A DNA stretch of 64,000 nt from Pycnococcus provasolii. Lineage: Eukaryota; Chlorophyta; Pseudoscourfieldiophyceae; Pseudoscourfieldiales. The position numbers were made by a program, and so were the translations under genes. The notes beneath the pieces are model-generated. The model saw nothing but the letters and a program-made list of their open reading frames with translations, had not been told where the DNA came from and ran no database searches. The stretch is from NCBI GenBank assembly GCA_049487715.1, contig CP150572.1, positions 124,001 to 188,000 of the forward strand, written 5' to 3'. Positions 1 to 6,747 of this stretch are shown one piece after another. Position 1 is the stretch's first letter, and the number at the start of each line of letters is the position of its first letter.

Positions 1-621
1 GCACGCCGACGCTTAGCTTAAAATCACGTCTGGGTGGTCGGGAAGACGTCACGAAGCAAACCCCGAATCGGCAATTTTCGACCCTTTTTTTGGTCGATCC
101 AAACCCCTACTACTACTTCCTTTCTCAGACCGAACTCGTGGTTGTCGGACCTGGTAATCGAGAAATACGACTTGATGTACCACTATCTTTGAGTTTTCAG
201 AGCGTCCCCCACTCTATCCGGCTGGGCCAGGAACGCACAGGCAACACGAGCCTGGTGATACCTACTGTATCCCACGCCTAATGTACGCCCGAGTGATGCA
301 TCAGTCACGAGAAGAAGGCCTGGGTGGACTTTCTCACCAAAGCACGTGTTGGGATATCCGTGAGAAAGAGCTCCGGGAAAGCCACCTGGCAGAAGAAGAA
401 GTCCGGAGAGGTTGATTGATCGGAGGCCTCCCCCTCCGCCCTCCCCCTCCCCCTCCCCCTTAAGGAGAGCCCTTAAGGGCGTTCCTATCGTATTCTCGGA
501 TCATTCTTCATCACCGCCCCAACTTCACCACAGCACGCACAGCACAGCACAGCACAGCACAGCACAGCACAGCACAGCACAGCACTCGTCCCTCCCCTTC
601 TCAATCACAATCACAATCACA
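1..621. other. Gene-free upstream region with simple repeats
   Basis: I see no supportable gene here. The only reading frame of note (90-281) begins at TTG rather than ATG and resembles nothing I recognise. The 3' part has a CT-rich stretch around 427-461, a short inverted repeat around CCCTTAAGG near 458-480, and an AGCAC pentanucleotide array at 541-585. TCACAA-type repeats then run directly into the start codon at 622. This is probably promoter and 5' UTR of the DUF924 gene, but no core promoter motif is convincing. Confidence 0.55.
541..585. repeat. AGCAC pentanucleotide microsatellite (9 copies)
   Basis: Nine uninterrupted copies of AGCAC lie 36 bp before the likely ATG at 622, preceded by two imperfect related units. 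The position suggests the 5' UTR. A pentanucleotide tract like this is expected to vary in length between strains. Confidence 0.9.
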
Positions 622-1698
622 ATGTCCTCCGCTGACTCTGACTCCATGTTCCGCGTTCACTCGCCTGCTGAAGTTCTCAGCTTCTGGTTCTCGGACTCGT
701 CTCTGAATAGTACTAACGATGCTCCCGAGTTTTCGACGTTAAGTGACGATGCGTACCTTTCGCGCATGGTCGCTTCCGTCTGGCCGGGACTGGGATTCAA
801 GTATGAACTGAAACACGTTCCTGGTGGGGCCGCCGCCGCTGTGGAAACCTCGGAGTCGGAAACCTCGTACTTCGTCACCGAAGCTGACGACGAACTTGAC
901 ACGTCAGGCTTGTACATCTACGACGAGTGCGAGCAGTTCTTGCCGGCTATGCAGGCGGCGGCGCGCATGAAGCTCGGATGGACCGAGGAAAACGACCACG
1001 CCATATTAGCGAGAATCATACTCCTCGACCAGATGTTCAGCCTACTGCACCGAGGACGAGGAGAAGAGTACCCATTCCTCACGGAAAAACTTGTCGAACA
1101 GTGCGGAGACATGGCGCGATGTGAAGCGCGACGATTCATCGACGACGCAGAACCGAACGACACGCTGCCGCTCGCTCACCTCATGTTCCTCGTCTCGCCC
1201 ATGATGAGGTCAGAGGATATCACCGACCACAACGTCGCGTGCGAATTCGTCAAGAAGCACAGCAAGATCTACGAAGGCAAGGAAAACTTCAAACAGCTCG
1301 TCGCGTCGATGGAGGAACACCGAAACGTGCTCAAGCGATTCCGAAGGTTCCCGCACCGAAACGCAAAGTGCGCGCGCAAGTCCACGCCGGAGGAACGCGA
1401 GTGGCTCAACAACAAGCAGCTCAAACCGTCGTGGGCAGAAGAGTACAGGAACTACAAACTCCCAATGCAGCGAACGACGTCCGGATCGACTCTGCTCAAC
1501 GACACCGTCGTCACCGCCGCCAAGCGTGTCTCGAAGCAGGACGCGGAACCTCCGGCGTCGCCGAAGACGCCAAAGACGCCAAAGACAAAGTCCAAAGTGA
1601 CCAAGCCGACCGCGAAGAAAACGGCGACGACAGTGGCGGCGGCGAAGACACCCACCACCAGCAAGACGGTCGCAAAGAAGCGCGCAGTCGCCAAATAA
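622..1698 (+). CDS. DUF924-family (TPR-like) protein with basic C-terminal tail
   Basis: The predicted protein has 358 residues. DUF924 hallmarks are visible in order: VLSFWF at 18-23, an LDQ core at 135-137 within a hydrophobic helix, and the closing signature FPHRN (243-247) followed by STPEEREWL (254-262). These are the usual ends of this roughly 190-residue helical family, whose biochemical role is unknown. Here the family core carries an acidic, Ser-rich insertion (about 60-100). The usual LDQF-S/P-R motif reads LDQMFSLLHR, so its Arg is displaced. Residues 300-358 form a Lys/Ala/Thr/Pro tail with SPKTPKTPKT, like histone H1 or other nucleic-acid-binding tails. The frame is open from 412, but I chose the ATG at 622 because A is at -3, the domain begins soon after, and the upstream part translates simple repeats. 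The family assignment is firm; nuclear or nucleic-acid binding by the tail is inference. Confidence 0.85.
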   Translation: MSSADSDSMFRVHSPAEVLSFWFSDSSLNSTNDAPEFSTLSDDAYLSRMVASVWPGLGFKYELKHVPGGAAAAVETSESETSYFVTEADDELDTSGLYIYDECEQFLPAMQAAARMKLGWTEENDHAILARIILLDQMFSLLHRGRGEEYPFLTEKLVEQCGDMARCEARRFIDDAEPNDTLPLAHLMFLVSPMMRSEDITDHNVACEFVKKHSKIYEGKENFKQLVASMEEHRNVLKRFRRFPHRNAKCARKSTPEEREWLNNKQLKPSWAEEYRNYKLPMQRTTSGSTLLNDTVVTAAKRVSKQDAEPPASPKTPKTPKTKSKVTKPTAKKTATTVAAAKTPTTSKTVAKKRAVAK

Positions 1699-1878
1699 AG
1701 AGTTTGGAAATGAAAAGGAATAATACCAGATGCGTGTACAGCACAGCTCGATACAGTACATAGACTAACTATATGACGTTTTTTTCTTAAAAACAAGAGA
1801 GCGAACTGATTTATTTGTAATCAAGGCTTGGGTCCTACCTTTTATTGTACCAATCATATCATGTTGTTACATCTTCCT

Positions 1879-2634
1879 CTAGTGCATCCACAGCGTCAAT
1901 GCCGCGCGCACGTATCCCGTATCTTCCAGGGAGAGCACCTCGTGGTCAATTGCGCCAGACAAAAATACGACGGCGCATCCCGCGGATGGAATCACATCCT
2001 CGTATCCGTTCGCTGGTGAGGGACGGTAGAGCCGAAGAGCGCCGCCATCCTTTCCGTCGGGCGAAGCACTGCTGAGGTAAAGAACGATGGTGAGCCGCCG
2101 TCTCTGCGTCGTCAGATTTCCGTCATTTTCGTTGTTGTTGCTGTTGTTGTCGTCGTCGTCGTCCGCGCCGAGAGGAAGGGCATCCCTGTGCCTTGCATAC
2201 CGTCCTGACGTTCGGTAAACCGCCAGCTGCACCTCGCGTCCGCCACGCAGCCTTGCTCCCGCATCTCTAGCGATGTCGTCGCCGAGACGGTGCAAAGCTT
2301 CGTACGCGCGCGCCAACGCCGGCCGATCTGTCAGCGGCGGTTTTTCTCTGTGCAGCCATGCGTGTACGTCCGTCCTGTACGGTGTCTCTTGCGAGTCGTC
2401 GGATGCGAGCGTGGGTGCAGTGAACGTGTCGTCGATTTCCAACACGTCATCGAGCGCCGCTTTTGCGATTAAGGAAGAGACGGCGCCATCCACGACAAGG
2501 AATCCGTGCTCTAGGAGTGAGGTGGCGGCTGGTGACGAGGTTGATGCGCGGTCCATACGAATGACGCTCCTGCAAGCTAAGAGCGCACCACCTGCTTGTT
2601 CATCCAAGAGCAAGCAGAGTTCAGTCTCACTCAT
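1879..2634 (-). CDS. 2-oxoglutarate/Fe(II)-dependent dioxygenase, PHD/EGLN-type prolyl hydroxylase-like
   Basis: The predicted protein has 251 residues. The C-terminal half shows the double-stranded beta-helix of prolyl 4-hydroxylase-type oxygenases. The segment VQLAVYRTSGRYARHRD carries the iron ligands H149 and D151, and RRLTIVLYLSS leads to GGALRLYRP. The distal ligand H231 is in DHEVL, and the 2-oxoglutarate-binding Arg is R243 in YVRAALTLW. The order and wording match PHD/EGLN-like enzymes that hydroxylate proline in proteins using O2 and 2-oxoglutarate; the substrate cannot be told. An Asp/Asn run (about 156-177), encoded by GAC/AAC triplets, interrupts the core between HxD and the next strand. 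The frame extends upstream without an ATG to an in-frame stop at 2761-2763, so I chose the ATG at 2634, which has G at -3. No signal peptide is seen. The gene converges on the DUF924 gene with 180 bp between stops. A sub-family other than PHD is possible. Confidence 0.82.
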   Translation of the reverse strand: MSETELCLLLDEQAGGALLACRSVIRMDRASTSSPAATSLLEHGFLVVDGAVSSLIAKAALDDVLEIDDTFTAPTLASDDSQETPYRTDVHAWLHREKPPLTDRPALARAYEALHRLGDDIARDAGARLRGGREVQLAVYRTSGRYARHRDALPLGADDDDDNNSNNNENDGNLTTQRRRLTIVLYLSSASPDGKDGGALRLYRPSPANGYEDVIPSAGCAVVFLSGAIDHEVLSLEDTGYVRAALTLWMH

Positions 2635-3043
2635 ATCCTCGACGACTTCTTCGACGACATCTTCAACATCCTCTTCGCCTTCCAAATTCACCGAACGACG
2701 ACGACGACGACGACGAGGCGCGAAGTTCGTGGGGGGAGATGGATGCGGCCATAGGGTAGGTTACGCAACGCCACGGTGGCAAAAATGACAGGTTTTTTTC
2801 CTTCTGGGGGGGGAACGCCACCGGGGCCTTTGCCCTTCGTTTGCGGGCCTCTGTTTGGGGATACACCGCGGGTGCGAGCATCATGTCCACTTGTCCAGGA
2901 TCCGAATCGCTCCTTAGTCCTTAGACTAATAAAGTCGTGCGCTGGGTGCGAGCGAGCAAAAAGAAGGACGCCGCTCGCGCCGTGCGCATTTCAGGCTCGC
3001 TCCCTTACGTGTTCGCTTCGGTCTCCCGCCTTCACCAGGGCAT
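2635..3043. other. Intergenic region with ACG microsatellite
   Basis: No supportable gene is seen. It holds seven ACG triplets at 2695-2715 just upstream of the oxygenase start, and several frames that are open only by chance. It probably contains the oxygenase promoter on the - strand and part of whatever transcription unit covers 3044-3540. Confidence 0.5.
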
Positions 3044-3540
3044 TTGTTTGAAGTCGCCCACAATTTTGATAATATATTCAAGTTGGCGGTGCGAGAGTAC
3101 AAACTTATTTTCAATAACGAGGAACTTCTTAACTTCGTCATCGAGGACCCAACCCGGCACTCCACTTTGTGCCGGGTGTTGATCGCTGTCCGGAATATTA
3201 ATAATAAGTGTGTTCGTCTTCTAGAACGGAATTCCAAAAAGCTCATACGCCGCCTTACACATTGGAGCTCGCCGCAGAGCTTGAGGATTTCTTTGTCGCG
3301 AACAAAGGCCCGCGCACTGTTATCGCGAAGGAGATGGCCGACGCCACGGTGGCACAACTGCTGGAGGAGACCACCGCGTACCCGCCGCGCTCGAAACGCA
3401 CCACGCAGATCCAAAAGGAGATGTTGAGGACGCGCGCCAAGACGAGGATGTCCTCGTATTCGCGCCCCACGTCGACAACGACGATGACGACAAACTACCT
3501 GCACTCGTCGTCGTCGTCGTCGACGACGACGATGTACTAG
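3044..3540 (+). pseudogene. Doubtful spliced or frameshifted reading frame
   Basis: Two adjacent frames look protein-like but neither stands alone. From about 3044 one frame reads FEVAHNFDNIFKLAVREYK and continues to about 3230. From about 3226 the next frame reads FQKAHTPPYTLELAAELEDF and continues to TAG at 3538-3540, ending in a Ser/Thr run made by TCG/ACG repeats. Neither has an ATG (TTG and GTG starts). The upstream frame is open back to a TAA at 2930-2932. The frame change could be a 1-2 nt indel in a decayed gene or a short intron. A GT at 3178 and a TTCTAG acceptor at 3219-3224 would restore the frame with a 47-bp intron, and a pyrimidine-rich CACCAG near 3033-3038 could open the first exon. 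I do not recognise the family, and no function is offered. Confidence 0.25.
3152..3177. repeat. Perfect 9-bp hairpin
   Basis: ACCCGGCAC at 3152-3160 and its exact reverse complement GTGCCGGGT at 3169-3177 flank an 8-base loop. It falls inside the doubtful reading frame. No T-tract follows, so it is not terminator-like. Confidence 0.85.
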
Positions 3541-3588
3541 TTTTTGTACTAGTACTAGTCCCGGACTAGTGGGGTTCGAGGCACTAGT
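3536..3588. repeat. Cluster of five ACTAGT palindromes
   Basis: ACTAGT occurs at 3536, 3548, 3554, 3565 and 3583, five times in 53 bp, against a chance expectation of about one per 4 kb. The first overlaps the TAG that ends the doubtful frame. It may be a transcript end or a regulatory patch; the function is unknown. Confidence 0.8.
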
Positions 3589-3601
3589 GTCTTCACAACT
3601 A

Positions 3602-3632
3602 CCCCCCGGGCCGGGGCCCGGGCCCGGGCCCC
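3602..3632. repeat. CCCGGG-type palindromic GC block
   Basis: An unbroken run of C and G built from overlapping GGGCCC and CCCGGG palindromes. It can fold into several alternative hairpins and sits between the ACTAGT cluster and the telo-box-like repeats. Confidence 0.8.
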
Positions 3633-3637
3633 GCGCT

Positions 3638-3689
3638 TAGGGTTACCAACTAGGGTTACCAACTAGGGTTACCATCTAGGGTTACCAAA
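3638..3689. promoter_or_regulatory. Four telo-box-like 13-bp tandem repeats
   Basis: TAGGGTTACCAAC is repeated head to tail at 3638, 3651, 3664 (ending ATC) and 3677 (ending AAAG). Each copy contains TAGGGTT, the reverse complement of AACCCTA, which is the core of the plant telo-box, and the palindrome GGTTACC. The block lies 117-168 bp before the amidohydrolase ATG, so a promoter role is plausible. An old interstitial telomere remnant is an alternative, but the 13-bp spacing argues against simple telomere repeats. Confidence 0.6.
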
Positions 3690-3805
3690 GTTGTAGCCCC
3701 TGGCACCTGGGATGAGCGCGGGCGGGCCTCCACGCTGGCGCTTTTCCTGCCTTGAACTTCCTTGCCCATTTCGCCAATATCCATACATCTGTGTCACGAG
3801 CGGTC

Positions 3806-5164
3806 ATGCCCTCTCCTCCACCGTCTCCCGCGTATTTGGTTCTGCACGGCGGCTCCATCTTGCAATTCCTCTCGCTGCAAGGATTCGGCCCAGCTGGCGT
3901 CTCGCCGTCGTCGCAGCTCCGCCAGCCGGCACCCAGGCCACGCGCATCCCTCCGTGCGGCGGATGTCGTCGTCGACGCAGTCTCCGGACGCATCGCCGCA
4001 ATATGCAACAACAGCGCAGAAACCGAGGCGTTTCTTGAGGGACTGCACACACACTCGACCTTCATCAACATCCGCGACCGTATCGTTATGCCCGGCATGC
4101 TCGACGCACACGTGCACGTTACCGCGTCGTCAGCAGACCTTAGGGCGGCGGCGTCCACCTTACCTAGCCTCATGACTGCGCGCGCCGTCCCGATCCTGCA
4201 AGGCATGATACGAAGAGGGTTTACTACAGTGCGTGACTGCGGGGGCGCAGATGCAGGACTCGCCGCGGCGATCGAAGAAGGCACCATCGAACTCGCACCA
4301 CGCGTTCTCTTCTGTGGAAAGGCGCTCAGCCCAACAGGTGGGCACGGCGACTTTCGAGGCGCTGGCGAACCTTTCTTGCCGCTATGTAGGTGCTGCCAAG
4401 GTGGGAACTCCACGATTGGACGCGTCGCGGATGGCGTCGACGCCGTTCGGGAAGCGGTGCGGGACGAAGTGCGTAAGGGTGCGGCGCACATCAAGGTGAT
4501 GGCAAGCGGAGGCGTCTCAAGTCCAACGGATCGCATCACAAATCTGCAGTATTCGGAGGACGAATTGCGCGCGATCGTTGACGAAGCTGCCATGGCTGGA
4601 CTCGGCGTCGCGGCGCACGCGTACACGAGCGAGGCGATCAGACGTGCAGTCAAAGCTGGCGTACGCTCCATTGAGCACGGCAACCTCGCGGACGAAGAGG
4701 CGATCGCAGACATGCTCGCGGCACACGCCTTTCTCGTGCCAACGATCATCACCTACGAAAGGCTGAGAGAGGAGGGTGAGCAGGCTGGCATGCCGAGAGA
4801 GCTCGTGCACAAGGTGGGCGATCTCGTCGAGCGTGGCGTTGACGTACTACGCATGGCGGAGGAGAAGGGGCTTCCCATCGCCTATGGCAGCGACTTGCTT
4901 GGCGCCATGCATCCGTACCAGGCGGCCGGCATTGCCCTACACTTGCAGGCGCAGTCGCCATCTGCCGTGCTCGCGGCTCTTACCATTGGGCCAGCGCGTC
5001 TTTTCGACCTCGAGGACGAAATTGGCGTCATCAAGCGTGGTGCGATTGCAGACCTCCTCGTCGTCGCTGGCGGAGATGTCACCTCCGACCCGACCATCTT
5101 GATGAACGAAGAGAACCTTGTGTACGTGGTGAAGAGTGGGCGCATCGTCGTCGACAGAAGCTAA
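3806..5164 (+). CDS. Metal-dependent amidohydrolase (imidazolonepropionase/prolidase-like branch)
   Basis: The predicted protein has 452 residues, normal for the amidohydrolase superfamily. The full set of metal-site residues is visible: H102 and H104 in MLDAHVHV, the bridging lysine K230 in HIKVMASGGV, H271 in VAAHAYT, H291 in SIEHGN and catalytic D363 in YGSD. RGFTTVRDCGG (137-147) and the C-terminal RGAIADLLVV (411-420) are typical of the branch that includes imidazolonepropionase-like enzymes and Xaa-Pro/Xaa-Arg dipeptidases. Such enzymes hydrolyse amide or peptide bonds with a binuclear or mononuclear metal centre; the exact substrate cannot be read from sequence. Residues 1-60 are Pro/Ser-rich but include the LVLHGG strand of the composite beta domain, so the gene starts near here. 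The frame opens at TTG 3752, and I chose ATG 3806 (G at -3). A weak organelle-targeting tail is possible but not shown. No introns are needed. The next gene upstream is unclear. Confidence 0.88.
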   Translation: MPSPPPSPAYLVLHGGSILQFLSLQGFGPAGVSPSSQLRQPAPRPRASLRAADVVVDAVSGRIAAICNNSAETEAFLEGLHTHSTFINIRDRIVMPGMLDAHVHVTASSADLRAAASTLPSLMTARAVPILQGMIRRGFTTVRDCGGADAGLAAAIEEGTIELAPRVLFCGKALSPTGGHGDFRGAGEPFLPLCRCCQGGNSTIGRVADGVDAVREAVRDEVRKGAAHIKVMASGGVSSPTDRITNLQYSEDELRAIVDEAAMAGLGVAAHAYTSEAIRRAVKAGVRSIEHGNLADEEAIADMLAAHAFLVPTIITYERLREEGEQAGMPRELVHKVGDLVERGVDVLRMAEEKGLPIAYGSDLLGAMHPYQAAGIALHLQAQSPSAVLAALTIGPARLFDLEDEIGVIKRGAIADLLVVAGGDVTSDPTILMNEENLVYVVKSGRIVVDRS

Positions 5165-5790
5165 GATTGCTCAGCAAGTCAGTCATGGAGTGTACTTTTA
5201 ATAACTACCTTTACAGTACCTACTTTGTCACAACGGACGGTCGTCCAGTCACACGATTCACATGACACGAGACTCATCTTGGTTGTCGAAGTTTCCCCTG
5301 GGCCCCAACCCCTATCCCCCAACCCCTAAAGAAGCTCGATTTGATATTTTTCCTTCATCAGGCAAAAGGGCGACCCCGGGGAAACGTGGCACACTCTCCT
5401 TGCTTCCCGCTTCTTCGCGCCGCCGCCAGAGGACTTGCCTCTTCCCTTTCTTCTGGTCCTGTAGTCTGGTCTGGGGAACCGGATGTACCACCTTCGTTGG
5501 AGTCTACCTTTCCTAAAGCTAAAGGTTATGTTGCGCGCGTGTCTCTCCCCTCCCCATCCTTCCTCTATCGTGGGGTACTTCCTACCCGTACCGTGGTAGC
5601 GAGGAGGCGAGTCCCTTCCGACCCGTTTCCGACTTTCCGTTCCGTTTCTCTCTTCTCCCTCCCTTTTATCCTGCCTGAGATCTCAAGCTTCCTTCCGACA
5701 CAACACACAAGGGCAAGGGGGGGAAGAAGGCGGAAAGGCAAGGCAGAGGGGGAAGAACGAGCACGCCTGGCTATGCAACGGGAGGGGGAA

Positions 5791-5848
5791 GGGGGGGGGG
5801 GGGGGGGGGGGTCGACTCCCACCACAAGACAGGGGGGGGGGGGGGGGG
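5791..5848. repeat. Two long poly-G tracts (21 and 17 G)
   Basis: Uninterrupted runs of G occupy 5791-5811 and 5832-5848, separated by a 20-bp spacer. Such tracts are prone to G-quadruplex formation and to length error in sequencing, so their exact length should not be trusted. Confidence 0.9.
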
Positions 5849-5890
5849 CGACGGCACGCAAAAACGGCGTAATGCAAGGGCGTTCGCACT

Positions 5891-5937
5891 GGGCGAAATG
5901 CAAGGGCGAAATGAAGGGCGAAATGCAAGGGCGAAAG
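5891..5937. repeat. GGGCGAAATGCAA-type short tandem repeat
   Basis: GGGCGAAATG recurs three times, each followed by CAA or AA, and a fourth partial copy ends GGGCGAAAGG. The copies are 11-13 bp apart. No coding or regulatory role is evident. Confidence 0.75.
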
Positions 5938-6050
5938 GTCTGCTTGTGGAATTTGGGGGTTTGACAATCGCCTGATTGGATTGGGGTTTAGAACAGGTCG
6001 GCCGAATCCGTCCCCACTTGCGACAAGTGTGCTCCCACGACCACAGGGGT

Positions 6051-6060
6051 ACATTTATAC
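6051..6060 (+). promoter_or_regulatory. TATA-like motif upstream of the giant gene
   Basis: ACATTTATAC is an AT-rich island in GC-rich DNA about 205 bp before the ATG at 6265. It is a candidate core promoter element; no transcript data support it. Confidence 0.3.
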
Positions 6061-6123
6061 ACGCGCGCATCACCGTCTAGATAGACGTATCGGCGCAGCG
6101 CAGCAGCACATCGTGGCGTCGGC

Positions 6124-6144
6124 GTACCACGTACCACGTACCAC
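6124..6144. repeat. Three exact GTACCAC repeats
   Basis: GTACCAC is repeated head to tail at 6124, 6131 and 6138, between the TATA-like motif and the first ATG of the giant gene. It is probably in the leader; a role as a factor-binding site is only a guess. Confidence 0.7.
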
Positions 6145-6264
6145 AACACTTACTTCTGTGCCTCTCGCTCCTCTCATCCTTCCCCTCTCTCAGCACTTGC
6201 ACAGGTTCACATCCTGTCACTTCAGCTTGTGACCAGTCTTTTGCTTTCAGGCAGTGAGTGAGTG

Positions 6265-6603
6265 ATGGCGCCGACATCACGGACATCATCGACGACGTCG
6301 CGACGACGACGCGGCTGGCGCACGAAGTGGCTAGACGACGACGTGCCAGAATCAAGTCTAGCAAACGGCTCGCCGCCCTGGCGAACCAATAATCCCACGA
6401 TGCAAGACACGTTCTTGCAGCTTACAGACCCGTCAAAAGACTGCGACAGTCTTAAGAAAAAGGCCGACGACGGCCACGGCGGCGGCGCGTGCCAGATCGC
6501 ACGACGACGACGACGACGCGCGACGTCAAACGAGTGTGGCGAACATGTCGCGACGAAAAAGTTATGCACACTCGGATTTTTTGCTTGCAGCTTAACGACG
6601 ACG

Positions 6604-6636
<33 letters not shown>

Positions 6637-6747
6637 ATCGTCGTCGACGGCGGCGGCGGCGGCCGCGGCGGCGATGGTGGCGGCGAGCAGAAGCCAACAC
6701 CGCATCGTCGTCGCAGGCAATGCTATCGACGCGCTGGTATCTCTCTG
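6265..6747 (+). other. N-terminal low-complexity segment of the giant protein
   Basis: Residues 1-161 hold two Arg runs encoded by CGA triplets (about residues 13-16 and 80-85), an 11-residue Asp run (114-124, GAC triplets at 6604-6636), a Gly-rich stretch and the basic HRRRRQCYRR just before the hydrophobic segment. If translated, it would be the cytosolic tail of a type II signal-anchor protein, with positive charges on the inner side. If the possible intron ending at 6590 is real, most of it is not coding. Confidence 0.5.

Larger units (their letters stand above)
5165..6264. other. Intergenic region before the giant gene
   Basis: No supportable gene lies here. The longest frame (5341-5964) begins at TTG and translates low-complexity DNA. 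The region holds the 3' UTR of the amidohydrolase gene, C/T-rich DNA (about 5390-5700), two poly-G tracts, a short GGGCGAAATGCAA-type repeat, a TATA-like motif near 6051-6060, and GTACCAC repeats. Its 3' part is probably the promoter and leader of the giant gene. Confidence 0.6.

Noticed and set aside
90-281. Short ORF at the window start
   Set aside because: It starts at TTG, has no recognisable domain, and lies in probable promoter DNA.
412-621. N-terminal extension of the DUF924 protein from ATG 412
   Set aside because: It would translate CT-rich and AGCAC repeats. ATG 622 has a better context and lies close to the domain.
2273-2788. + strand ORF over the oxygenase gene
   Set aside because: It is Ser-rich low-complexity sequence opposite a gene with intact HxD, His and Arg catalytic residues.
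3682-4752. 356-residue antisense ORF over the amidohydrolase gene
   Set aside because: It is a shadow of the amidohydrolase gene, whose metal-site residues are all present on the + strand.
5341-5964. 207-residue ORF in the intergenic region
   Set aside because: It starts at TTG and its second half translates poly-G and short tandem repeats; the antisense Pro-rich frames are the same artefact.
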